Shown here in pieces: positions 56,201-62,819 of a DNA stretch of 64,000 bases. Positions within the stretch are counted from its first letter, which is position 1. Each line of letters opens with the position of its first letter. Under the pieces are notes generated by a model that did not search any database, had not been told where the DNA came from, and was given only the letters and a program-made list of their open reading frames with translations. Source of the DNA: Arion vulgaris (lineage: Eukaryota; Mollusca; Gastropoda; Stylommatophora; Arionidae); NCBI GenBank assembly GCA_020796225.1, contig CM036758.1, positions 64,263,774 through 64,327,773 on the forward strand, given 5' to 3'. Both the position numbers and the translations under genes were made by a program.

Positions 56201-59200
56201 CCTATCCACAGACGATATTCGTCGTTTTCTGGTTCCGTCATCTACTCTTGTCCTGAAATGTCTCTATCGATCTATAAACAATCGTCACGTGAATCATAGT
56301 TCAAATTCATATCATTCAGAGTTCATTTTAAACTTATCACTGGCTAAAAGTCTGAAAAGAGTCATTTTGGAATCACTATTCATCAAGCTAAATGCGCTGT
56401 CATTTTGAAAATTTTTGTTTACTTACGAAAAGTGCAAAAATCGGACTTATATGCGTTTACCGTGTATGTTAGATCCACCATTTTGGAGAGCATGTGAACA
56501 ATATGGAAGTAATCGTCACGGAACCCGTGCAAGCGATACTCCTGTTAAAAAGACATCAAGATGAGCGGCTATGGCACATACCCACGACAAAAGTCAACAG
56601 CGGCAGTGAAGTAGTAATTGATGACTTTTTGTCAGTCAGTGGCAGAAAAGTATTAAAATGGACGTACTAGATTTTTATACCGAGTTACTGGACTCTTAAA
56701 AGTGTAATTTATTTGCAGGTATACAGTTCATTACTTCAGACAGCTGCATTAGAGCAAGATGTGATGGTTGGCAGGGACAGCTTTTGTGTCAGCTTGCACA
56801 GCATGGATCTCAAATACTTGTCCAACCTGCAGATTTCTATCATCAATGTCACAGGGCTCGACTTCTGCCTCAGAATTATGAAGAGTTGAAAACTAATAGC
56901 ATTGTAAGTACTGAATATTTGTACTAGTGGGCAAAATTGGATCCAAAATTGAGAAGTCGAGTCATAAAATAATTTCATTTTTCCAGTAATAGCGATATAT
57001 CTACACGCGTGAATAGAAAAGGTGTTGCCAAGTCGGTAGTAATGTCCATTTTGTCTATCAAAGACGGAAGAAGCAATTAGCGTCCTTTATTCTTGGTGGT
57101 GTTTTGTATGCCATCAACGCCCATGCGTTGTCGGGGCCCGCATGGGAAACAAAGAATAGTACCACTGCGACCTACAAGGCATGTCATGTCGTAAAAGGCG
57201 ACTGATGTAGGAAGCTACCTAGTAAATAAAAGCATTGCAGAAATCGGATGTGCTAGTCTACTTGTAGGTGCATAACTGGCACAATGTACAATTGCTTTTA
57301 GGCTCAGATCACATACAAATCACACAGATTAGTTAACAAGTGGTCGATATTGAGCATTCGAGGGAGAAGACGAAGTGTGCCATCAACAAACTACCAAATC
57401 TACTTGAACGGTGGTCATCATTTACTGTTTTGTAGTTTTAAGTTGCAAGTAGTTCTGAAGAAAAACATATTCACATTTCCTGACAAATAATTGCATGCAA
57501 GTCACCTGACTGATACAGCAGTGGTCAAGGAAGGACAGTCAATGGATAGTGTAGATATTATCAATGCCATAAGTGCATCCTTTATAAATTTGCATCCCTA
57601 TCCAGAGGGAAGGAGATGGGTGTGAAAATGGGAACTGACAGACCAACACTTTGTTAAAAGCACAAGACATTTGATTGACAACACAGAACGGGTCTGATTA
57701 GTTCTTAAATGCTAGTAAAGATATTGGGGAGGAGATCCAAGCACCTATAGACCTATCCGGAATCTAGTGAAGATGATCCTAGATACTCTGCAATAAATAC
57801 AGCTTAACTCTTAGTGGCCTAGGGCAAAAGCCATATTTTTACAAGCCATTAGTTTTTAGAATAAAAAACACCCTTTAGTGTGGCTCCTGGTTAAAAGGTG
57901 TCCAACCCAAAGCCACATAGTGTGGCGTTTGGTCCACAAGGAGTTAAGAATAAAGAGAGAAAGTGTCAATAGATTAAGAACATCTTCAGGAAATCTGCAA
58001 GACTTAGCAGACATGCACTTGGCTAAAACCCACGGGAATGGGGACTGGGTCACATTTATATACTGTTTTTGTGAACCTATTTTCTTGTGTGTCCAACAAT
58101 CAGGATTACCAGAGAACTCTGCTGCTCAATATGGCGCTTGAGCATGGCATCACATCTACTCTTGTGCCGCAGTGTATTCAGCAGTGGGCTGATGGCGAGT
58201 TTACAGAACAGGGCTGCTCACTCAGCTTTCTCTTAAACTGGGCTTGGAATAGGGTCATCAGCATAAAACAGACATGGGATGTTACATGTAAGAACATTGT
58301 TTTTTTTCTCTTTATCTTCTTCTTTTGTTGCCACATAGTTACCGGGTTGTTGCCTGAGTGGTTACCGGGCCCAAATTTGGGGTGTAAAGAATAGAACCAC
58401 TGTTACCTGCCACGCATTTCGTAAGAGGTGACTAAGGAGGTTTGGCTGAAATCTGTGTAGAAGTCTATGCGTTTAGGGGCCTACAAACCAATGTGCAACG
58501 TAAACACGTTCTTGGCAAAGATCAAACATATACAAAGAGTGATTAAAATTGGTCGTAAAGAACGAACGCAAAGAAGAAGAAGTTGCCCAGTACCATGGTT
58601 TTTTTGTCTTCCTGGGCTCTAGGGGCTTGGGTGTAGATATATTTGCTTTTTGACAGGATTCCGCTATGCCATCTATCATCTTTTTTCTTGGTCTTCCTCT
58701 TGTTGCTCTCCGGTGTTCTGTTTTAGAAGATTATGTTTACAGTGAAGTTAGGTTGCATTATTATGTTGCCGATCGTCTCTATGTAATTCATGCAAGGTTC
58801 TGTCCCAACTTTCTTTCTTATGCTGTTGTTGGTGACTGTATCTTCTTGTGTTGTTGGTAACTTTGCTTTATACTATTAAGAATATAGTGTACTCTTATTC
58901 TGAGACACATAATTTATTCGTGTTGTTCTTACAAAGATATTATAGCTTCTTTTTGTCACCTAATTCTGTTTTTGGATAAAATCTTGTATGCAATATTCTT
59001 TTTTTTTCTGGGCATTGACCGATGAAACAGTCAGTGCTCAGCATTTGTTGTCACGTCTTCAGCACATCAGCAAAACTTTCAATAATGATTGGCCAGAGGC
59101 CTTCCTTCGCATGTGACCGACCTACACTGTGTATCTCTTACACGGTTCTCTGGACCGTGGCTTCCCCGCAGCTTTTGCCAGTGCTAAAGTAAAAAACTTT

Positions 59201-60940
59201 CACCCTCAAAAAAATTAATTCAAATCAGGAATATAATTTTTGTACATTATTGCATGGCTTATGGAACTGTGCATTTTATTCTCTGAGAAATAAGGTTAAA
59301 CTGTTCAGCATATTTGTTAGTGTGTGCAGTGTAATTTGTTGTGAGGAGTCTGTGTCGTGTGTAGTGTGTTCAGTGTACTTTGTCATGTATATGACATGCT
59401 AAGTTAAGAAAAGGAAGTTATAAACACTGATGACCTTAACTCCAAATGCAAAGAGAGTACTGGTATCTCTTACACTTTACCCAAGTATTTAAGTACTAGT
59501 GGAAAATCTACAACCCAAACCAGAATGCATGAATACCAAGTAAAATATGGTGTAGCTAGACAAGAGCACTATATTGGTAGCCAAAGAAAAATAGTATACC
59601 AACAAAGAACCAGTGTTGTTAGTAGCCACACTCTGAGAAACATACAGAGGAGGAGATCGGAACACTTAAGGACTAATTGGTTCGTGATGAAGTGATGTTG
59701 ATCCGATGACTAAACTAAACTTTGCCCAAGTGGAACATATATGATAGAAATATTTTTATATCGCCCTTGTGGTGAAAAATAGTAACGCTGCGACCTACAA
59801 GACATGTCATAAGAGACGACTGAGGTAGAGGCATAGGGAAGCTACCCTAGTAAATAAAAAGCGGTGCAGAAATTGAATTTGCTGGCCTACTTGTAGGCGC
59901 ATAACTGGCCCTGCGTACAATCGCTCTTAGGCTGAGATCACATACAAATCACAGCGAGTGATTAACAAGTAATCAATATGGAGCGTTCGAAGAAGAAGAA
60001 ATATTTTTGCTTTATATTGTTACATATTACAGATATTTCTATTAATAAAAAATCTCTTGTCAGTCCTGTTTCTGTATCAAACAAAATGATTTTTACCAAA
60101 TATATCATCTCCATCCCTATCATACCAGGTGAAATGTTATATGACTGGTCTGGACATCATGTAGATTCAAGAACTGACTGGCAGTTGGAATCTCTCACAC
60201 AGTCGCTGTCCAACATGAAACAGATTTTTTCATCTCTCATTGCCCAGTCTAGTCCTACTACAGAAAGAGGTAATGAACTATGCCACCTCATTTAAAATAT
60301 ACTTCCTGCACCAAATAAAAGATCACATGACACTGTATATGAATATAAAAGGTGGATTGGTTAAAATATGTTCATAAAATGTTTTTTACTGTGACCACAA
60401 AATAATAAAAAATTGAATGTAATTGCATTTTCCCTAAAACAGTTTAAAGAATAACTCGTGTGGTTCCGGGGTCCTAAATTTTGGGTGTAAAGAACAGAAC
60501 CACTGTAACCTGCCACGCATGTCGTAAGAGGTGCCTAAGGAGGTTTGGCTGAGATCGGATGCACATGTCCTAAACTTGTAAAAGTCAATGCATTTAAGGG
60601 CCTACCAAACCAATGTGCAACGTATGCACATTCTTGGCAAAGATCAAACAAATCACAAAGAGTGATTAAAAATGGTAAAGAACGACGCAAAGAAGAAGAA
60701 GAGTTTAAAGAATATAAAATTATTGTCTCTACTTTGCTGGCTGCTGTGATTTTTGCTTTCACTTTGAACACAAACTAGTTTTGATATTTTTGCAGTGATG
60801 TAATCAGACATTTGGAGAGTCCCTCCTAAGTTGATCGAAGTCATTTGAAGGGTGTTCCTGTTACTAAAGCGGGCACCGATTGCTTTAAGATGACAACAAT
60901 ACCATCACCTCCCCCGTACAGATGGACTATTCTTCTCCCC

Positions 60941-60973
<33 letters not shown>

Positions 60974-61901
60974 GACGAGACTGACACTGTGACTAAAACT
61001 GTCTGCTTGGCATATCCGTTGACATTTGCTGAAAGAAACTGATGGTCTACCACAGTGCTATCCAACGTTTTGATATAATGGGGCACATCTGACTAATGGA
61101 GGGTGTCATGTGGCAGTTACAATAATAATAATAATAATGTCCGTGTGGTGCTGGGGCATGCAAGGGAAGCAAAGAATAGTACCACTGCGGCCTACAAGGC
61201 ATATCGTAAGAGGCGACATGTAGGACCTAGGAAAGCTACCCTAGTTAATAAAAAGCATCGCAGAAATCGGATGTGCTGGCCTATTTGTAGGCGCATAACT
61301 GGACACTATAATCGTTTTTACGCTCAGATCACATACGTTGGTTAACAAGTGGTCGATATGTAGCGTTCGAAGAAAAACTTATTACTAGTAATATTAAAGT
61401 AATATTAATAGTAACATCAATAAAATAATAACTAATGAAAATCCTGACTACAAGTTAAATTTTTTTTAAATATTGTGCTGATGAGAAAAAACTTAATAAT
61501 ACTTTTATTAAGAAACATATTTATTTCTCTGGAAATTCTGATTCACTTAAAAAGCTGGAGGAATGAAATAGGACGCCGGGATGTATCCACGGCATCAGCA
61601 GGCAGCGCTGGTCTACCATGACTTATAGGTCAACCTTAAAGTCTGTATTATTTACAAATATCCAGAACATTGTTGCATGTATATCATCATTCTTTGCAGG
61701 TGAGGTTGAAATGGAGTTACGTCAGGATGTGGTTAGTATCCTGCTGCTACACTTTAACGTGGTCAGGTGGTGTGTTTCCTTCAGTTTGCTTCCAGAAATT
61801 GATGAGATCAGTGATGGTCAACCAGGGCTGTTTCCATTTCCCATCAACAGTCTGCGTGAGAAGTACACTAAGAAACGTGCAGAGCTTTGCAGCATGAAGG
61901 G
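35181..61901 (+). CDS. AHCTF1: ELYS (AHCTF1/MEL-28) nucleoporin, N-terminal 722 codons, 15 exons, 3' end beyond window
   Basis: In known animals ELYS binds nucleosomes and recruits the Nup107-160 complex to start post-mitotic pore assembly. Exons joined by GT-AG borders and phase: 35181-35262, 36634-36890, 38115-38244, 38866-39012, 43418-43489, 44305-44413, 45473-45595, 46234-46309, 47352-47508, 53115-53347, 55197-55291, 56744-56903, 58104-58287, 60129-60269 and 61700-61901. Diagnostic matches to vertebrate ELYS are QEPENDPRN, IFDLNRWYHAQMP, NWAWNRV (EWTWNKV in human) and the propeller strand GTLAVGFNFGSFQLW. Residues 1 to about 490 correspond to the seven-bladed propeller and the rest to the first part of the helical domain. 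The helical C-half and the AT-hook tail would lie past 64000. The acceptor of exon 12 is ambiguous. Confidence 0.93.
35410..35656 (+). mobile_element. SINE-A copy in ELYS intron 1
   Basis: Full length; 12-bp duplication GGTACACAGACA at 35398-35409 and 35657-35668. Confidence 0.9.
35669..36150 (+). mobile_element. LINE RNase-H fragment
   Basis: Frame FVPGHAGVKGNERADRLAGM, then SLRERGRVQD, with a tail related to 59430..59720. Confidence 0.7.
36634..36890 (+). CDS. AHCTF1: ELYS exon 2 (residues 28-113)
   Basis: Contains KAGLLEVTQTHTNEILATW and IFSVGLRKVIQAIEIPQR, matching the first propeller strands. Acceptor TTTTAG, donor GTAAGT. A SINE-A copy lies about 45 bp downstream. Confidence 0.93.
36938..37186 (-). 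mobile_element. SINE-A copy in ELYS intron 2
   Basis: Full length; duplication AGAAATTTTT on both sides. Confidence 0.88.
37233..37372 (+). mobile_element. SINE-B copy, internally deleted
   Basis: The head runs to CATGTCGTAAGAGGC and then jumps to CTCAGATCACATTC. About 100 bp of the middle is missing. Confidence 0.75.
37553..37802 (+). mobile_element. SINE-B copy
   Basis: Full length, CCCGGGCCCTCAACGGG to CGAAGAAGAAG. Confidence 0.8.
37905..38050 (-). mobile_element. LINE 3'-end fragment
   Basis: Same family as 21985-22490 (GTTTTAAGATGTCTGTAACT shared). It ends about 65 bp before ELYS exon 3. Confidence 0.65.
38115..38244 (+). CDS. AHCTF1: ELYS exon 3 (residues 114-156)
   Basis: Reads VTAMDVVFTNINEDVP and ends GTVAGYIYLV. 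Acceptor AACAG, donor GTAAGT. The donor region is tandemly repeated just downstream (see findings). Confidence 0.93.
38241..38600 (+). repeat. tandem repeat of the exon-3 donor region, split by SINE-B
   Basis: A 30-31-bp unit (GTAGGTAAAGTTGATGTTCC) starting at the real donor: units at 38241, 38271, 38302 and, after the SINE, about 38576. Confidence 0.8.
38323..38557 (+). mobile_element. SINE-B copy inserted in tandem repeat
   Basis: Full length with GATGTTC on both sides, inside the short tandem repeat. Confidence 0.8.
38600..38818. repeat. degenerate tandem repeat, about 22-25 bp unit
   Basis: TTTCATGTCATCTTTTATGTG and variants recur at least eight times just before ELYS exon 4. Its open frames are repeat artefacts. 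Confidence 0.8.
38866..39012 (+). CDS. AHCTF1: ELYS exon 4 (residues 157-205)
   Basis: Reads DLCLDELAVSHGTETVPKKL (human DLCLDDL) and ends YDRHLAMLLD. Acceptor TTTCAG, donor GTAATT, phase 1 at both borders. Confidence 0.94.
39013..39835. other. ELYS intron 4 segment, nothing recognised
   Basis: AT-rich, some A-rich tracts; no recognised family. Confidence 0.3.
39836..40106 (-). mobile_element. SINE-E copy, tRNA-derived
   Basis: Minus strand has A box TAGCTCAAGCGGTAGTGAGC and B box GGTTCAAACCC, then the GCAATGGCAAACTACTGAA block. Confidence 0.8.
40551..40855. repeat. 33-bp minisatellite, about nine units
   Basis: Unit ACTACTCACTCCACTTTAAC plus AATAGAGTGTAGA. One unit is shortened. It has a fortuitous open frame with repeated TTHSTLTIECR. 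Confidence 0.92.
41157..41358 (+). mobile_element. SINE-F copy 2, tRNA-derived
   Basis: Head GCCCGCTTGCTCAGAGCG, B box GGTTCAATACC, 14-bp duplication TATATTACTTTGTT at 41143-41156 and 41359-41372. Confidence 0.9.
41400..43212 (+). pseudogene. Penelope-like retroelement, 5'-truncated, frameshifted, in ELYS intron 4
   Basis: Starts inside reverse-transcriptase motif A (SLYTSIPHPDGL), continues with GVAMGTKMGPSYACLFMG and YHRYIDDCIGI to 41956, shifts frame near 41950 and again near 42200, and ends with an intact-looking GIY-YIG nuclease frame, 42384-42776 (NLIYAIICKRCNKAYIGETG). The 3' UTR repeats a block of about 80 bp twice (42760-42910) and ends with the TAAAGGCCTTGTTGGTCGAA tract and TAGTTTTACTGCAG. 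RT plus C-terminal GIY-YIG identifies the class. Confidence 0.9.
43418..43489 (+). CDS. AHCTF1: ELYS exon 5 (residues 206-229)
   Basis: Short exon reading DQCHRQGQFYYRRQDDTIQK. Acceptor CACAG, donor GTAAGG. Weakly conserved sequence; both phases fit. It follows a Penelope-like element by about 200 bp. Confidence 0.8.
43535..43740 (+). mobile_element. LINE 3'-end fragment
   Basis: Close to 15024-15341 on the opposite strand (AGCACATCCTGCAAGACTGC shared). Ends in an A/GAA-rich tail. Confidence 0.65.
43891..44134 (-). mobile_element. SINE-A copy in ELYS intron 5
   Basis: Duplication CTTTGTAGAAGT(AGT)GTT on both sides. Confidence 0.88.
44305..44413 (+). CDS. AHCTF1: ELYS exon 6 (residues 230-265)
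   Basis: Reads DTVTVTSIKYLSQAGTLAVG then FNFGSFQLWRLYNPVL, a clear propeller blade (human LSYISRTNQLAVGFSDGYLA). Acceptor TTTCAG, donor GTAAGT. Confidence 0.94.
44643..44807 (+). mobile_element. SINE-B copy, 3'-truncated
   Basis: Head to GTAGGCGCATAACCC, tail missing. Confidence 0.75.
45139..45375 (-). mobile_element. SINE-E copy, diverged
   Basis: Matches 39836..40106 (GACATTGCCATTAACCACAG, TTTCTGAATGGTGAGGTCTA). B-box region GAGTTTGACCC degraded. Confidence 0.65.
45473..45595 (+). CDS. AHCTF1: ELYS exon 7 (residues 266-306)
   Basis: Contains VQEPENDPRNFVYLWVGHDD, almost identical to the human block. Acceptor TTGCAG, donor GTAAAC, ends in phase 2. Confidence 0.96.
45684..45842 (-). mobile_element. 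SINE-G fragment
   Basis: Parallels 49020..49235: GAGAGTGTTGCACAAA and GATCTCTGAAAAA. It starts right after a TCTAG and mimics an ELYS exon. Confidence 0.6.
46105..46190 (-). mobile_element. short LINE 3'-end copy
   Basis: ATAATAATTCCTCTCGTACAG and TTATACGTTACATAGG match 670-712. Preceded by (TA)n. Confidence 0.55.
46234..46309 (+). CDS. AHCTF1: ELYS exon 8 (76-nt micro-exon, residues 307-332)
   Basis: Reads LSSICLYQLCFARKNIYPSF then GMFYD. Acceptor TGACAG, donor GTAAGT. It converts phase 2 to phase 0, exactly what exons 7 and 9 require, and matches human LSLHLLQLAFGNRK. Confidence 0.85.
46610..47050 (+). mobile_element. LINE C-terminal fragment
   Basis: Frame RKDQVVILRFRTGYTTKGYI resembles the LRTGH region of LINE tails. 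The tract near 46780-46830 (GTGCAATACTC) is shared with 62680-62720. Confidence 0.5.
47352..47508 (+). CDS. AHCTF1: ELYS exon 9 (residues 333-384)
   Basis: Reads ELESVCSRLNHKLTIDPYSS and continues open through VNPYYTPPSM to EE. Acceptor TTCTAG, donor GTATGC, phases 0 and 1. It corresponds to the human segment around YCEERYTLDL. Confidence 0.85.
47535..47880 (-). mobile_element. Penelope-like terminal fragment in ELYS intron 9
   Basis: Reverse copy of the element tail, with CAAAGTACTATAGTTTTACA, a deleted AAACGTTGC block and the AGCATGGG/AGAGAAAGTACT tail. Confidence 0.7.
47900..48905. other. ELYS intron 9 segment, mostly unassigned
   Basis: Frame 47887-48165 and the pair of overlapping frames near 48490-48760 match no family I recognise. 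Confidence 0.3.
48911..49016 (-). mobile_element. SINE-D 3'-end fragment
   Basis: Inverted AGGAACCCTTTCATACCTCG with an A run at the left, matching the end of 4819..5091. Confidence 0.7.
49017..49240 (-). mobile_element. SINE-G copy, possibly tRNA-derived
   Basis: Minus strand begins AAGTGGCTAAGACTC with TTCGAACCGAGTC further in, resembling A and B boxes. The body has GAGAGTGTTGCACAAAC. Confidence 0.6.
49285..49531 (-). mobile_element. SINE-A copy in ELYS intron 9
   Basis: 13-bp duplication GGAATCATCTTCC at 49272-49284 and 49532-49544. Confidence 0.92.
49592..53067 (-). pseudogene. LINE with endonuclease, reverse transcriptase and RNase H, 5'-truncated
   Basis: Reading on minus: endonuclease part (AGDFNAHTPALGYKDYNKRG at about 52930, GSDHLPIL at about 52735), RT (LKPRKAPGPDKIKNEMLCHM, then GLPQGSALSCTLFLIFIND and PFADDLVIWT) at 52043-51115, and RNase H (VFTDSQSTLQAL, LQWIPGHTNIPGNDKADHLA) from 50269, ending with LRTGHVGLNYHLHR and a Cys/His tail. 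Frameshifts and stops separate the blocks. The 3' end is an AGA repeat. The order fits the I-like group of LINEs. A TG-rich direct repeat may be the target duplication. Confidence 0.88.
53115..53347 (+). CDS. AHCTF1: ELYS exon 10 (residues 385-462)
   Basis: Contains SLSIFVWRAEGKR and CIFDLNRWYHAQMPHTLR, the most conserved ELYS block. Acceptor CTTCCAG, donor GTATGT. A 3.5-kb LINE ends about 45 bp before the acceptor. Confidence 0.96.
53600..54330 (+). mobile_element. LINE 3'-end fragment split by SINE-A
   Basis: Inverted relative of 21985-22490 (CAATTCCAGTAGAGACTAAA, AACCTGCTACG); frame includes [16 protein letters not shown] sequence. Confidence 0.7.
53841..54081 (+). mobile_element. SINE-A copy nested in LINE fragment
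   Basis: 11-bp duplication GGTTGGCCACT at 53830-53840 and 54082-54092. Confidence 0.9.
54700..54950 (-). mobile_element. LINE tail plus Penelope-like terminus
   Basis: CTGCAGAGCACATACTTCAA (LINE C-terminus, plus strand) is followed by an inverted Penelope-like end (CAAAGTACTGTAGTTTTACA). The same pairing occurs at 8640-8900. Confidence 0.65.
55197..55291 (+). CDS. AHCTF1: ELYS exon 11 (residues 463-493)
   Basis: Reads GVGISGDKVLRFINNSSLPL then RTQLSISITID. Acceptor TTCTAG, donor GTAAGT, phases 0 and 2. Weakly conserved; accepted on splice sites, frame and position. Confidence 0.75.
55690..55910 (+). mobile_element. SINE-B copy, diverged
   Basis: Full span with small deletions; duplication ATGTTGATTT on both sides. 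Confidence 0.8.
55975..56656 (+). mobile_element. TTAA-type MITE P2, 682 bp, intact ends
   Basis: TTAA at 55975-55978 and 56653-56656. Termini TTAACACTTTCGCTGCCACG and, inverted, TTAATACTTTTCTGCCACTG. Interior without transposase. It lies in ELYS intron 11, about 90 bp before exon 12. Confidence 0.85.
56744..56903 (+). CDS. AHCTF1: ELYS exon 12 (residues 494-547), acceptor uncertain
   Basis: The frame CDGWQGQLLCQLAQHG through FYHQCHRARLLP matches human ELYS (CTGFQKETL... YNRCLVAGLLSP). The stronger-looking acceptor at 56718 would put exon 11 out of frame. The TTCAGACAG acceptor ending at 56743 keeps the phase and is used here. Donor GTAAGT, phase 0. Confidence 0.75.
57123..57373 (+). mobile_element. 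SINE-B copy in ELYS intron 12
   Basis: Head GTTGTCGGGGCCCGCATGGG, with an extra ATGTC. Duplication GCCATCAAC. Confidence 0.82.
57380..57803. other. ELYS intron 12 segment, nothing recognised
   Basis: No recognised repeat. Confidence 0.3.
57804..57947. mobile_element. TTAA-flanked MITE P4, 144 bp
   Basis: Termini TTAACTCTTAGTGGCC and, inverted, TTAACTCCTTGTGGACC. An internal inverted AGTGTGGC/GCCACA repeat suggests a foldback. Confidence 0.65.
58104..58287 (+). CDS. AHCTF1: ELYS exon 13 (residues 548-608)
   Basis: Contains LVPQCIQQWADGEF and SFLLNWAWNRVISIKQTWDV, matching the start of the ELYS helical domain. Acceptor ATCAG, donor GTAAGA. Confidence 0.95.
58350..58581 (+). mobile_element. 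SINE-A copy in ELYS intron 13
   Basis: Internal deletion after TGGCTGAAATC; short duplication GTTGCC. Confidence 0.82.
58590..58880 (-). mobile_element. LINE 3'-end fragment
   Basis: Relative of 11531-11860 (CTTGGTCTTCCTCTTG tract; minus frame includes IAESCQKANIS). Confidence 0.5.
58881..59429. other. ELYS intron 13 segment, nothing recognised
   Basis: No recognised repeat. Confidence 0.3.
59430..59720 (+). mobile_element. LINE 3'-end fragment
   Basis: ATGGTGTAGCTAGACAAGAG and ACCAACAAAGAACCAGTGTT match 35980-36050, the tail of an RNase-H LINE. Confidence 0.6.
59764..59999 (+). mobile_element. SINE-B copy
   Basis: Head partly deleted; 12-bp duplication AGAAATATTTTT. Confidence 0.85.
60129..60269 (+). 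CDS. AHCTF1: ELYS exon 14 (residues 609-655)
   Basis: Reads CEMLYDWSGHHVDSRTDWQL and ends SSPTTER (human SEAREITERG). Acceptor ACCAG, donor GTAATG, phase 1. Confidence 0.93.
60454..60701 (+). mobile_element. SINE-A copy in ELYS intron 14
   Basis: 13-bp duplication AGTTTAAAGAATA at 60441-60453 and 60702-60714. Confidence 0.92.
60951..60974. repeat. (CA)n microsatellite
   Basis: About 11 CA units. Confidence 0.9.
61139..61373 (+). mobile_element. SINE-B copy
   Basis: Full length, preceded by an (AAT)n run. Confidence 0.82.
61700..61901 (+). CDS. AHCTF1: ELYS exon 15 (residues 656-722), last exon seen
   Basis: Contains LLLHFNVVRWCVSFSLLPEI and SLREKYTKKRAELCSMKG. Acceptor TTGCAG, donor GTATGT, phase 2. 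No further ELYS exon is visible before 64000, so the gene continues off the edge. Confidence 0.93.
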
Positions 61902-61996
61902 GTATGTATCATTATGTTTCTCTCCCCTTACTTCACTAAGTGGTTAATCTGTTTGCCTTAGGTTCCGGTCAGGGAGTCAAATTTAGACTGCGCAGT

Positions 61997-62605
61997 GTTC
62001 GCCCGTTTGGTGCCGGGGCCTGCAAGGGAAGCAAAGAATAGTACCACTGCAACCTACAATGCATGTCGAAGAGGCGACTGATGTAGGCCTTAGGATGCTA
62101 CCCTAGTAAATAAAAAGCAGCACAGAAATCAGATGTATGGCTCTATTTGTAGGCGCATAACTGGCACAACGCATAATCACTTAGGCGCGGATCACATACT
62201 TTTTTTTTTTTTCTTTCTTTCGTCCGCTTTCAACTCAGACGAGTTTCATCTCTGAAACTGATTTTTGCGTGAAAATCTGTTTTTCCAATTTCTTACAATG
62301 GCATCAGCGTGCACATTGTAAATTACTTTACACTGGCAGCAGTGTGCTCAATGTACTTGTAATTAGTATTCTCTCGCCATACAGGCAGATTTTCTCCGAC
62401 TTCAGAGGTACTCATGTTATCGTCCTGAGTAAGACCAGGGACTCGAACAAAATGACAAATGCCGGACAGTAGGTTCGAACCCGAGCTATGAGGCGTCTCA
62501 CAGCTAGCAGGCCGAGCTACTATCAACTACTCTAGCAGTCCCCGGATCACATACTAATCACACAGAGTGATTGACAAGTGGACGATATGAAGCGAGAAGA
62601 AGAAT
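61997..62605 (+). mobile_element. SINE-B copy interrupted by SINE-C
   Basis: Head and body at 61997-62199, tail at 62555-62605. The break is the SINE-C target duplication. Confidence 0.88.
62200..62543 (-). mobile_element. SINE-C copy 3, nested in SINE-B
   Basis: 11-bp duplication GGATCACATAC at 62189-62199 and 62544-62554. Same A and B boxes as the other copies. Confidence 0.92.
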
Positions 62606-62819
62606 ACTGTGCAGTTCAGTTCACAAGTGCATTTTGTTTCTTTAGACCTATAGGATTGTTGCCCAAGCAACATAGTTCGTGCTTTTGTGCAATACTCTCA
62701 GCAGGTGGCTTGCCATTACTGCGGAGAGTTAATCTTATTTCTGAGCTTGCCTTTCACCCTCTTACCTCTAACATGTTGAGGAAGAATTAGTTGCTAACAC
62801 ACACCTTAATATAGGGTTA

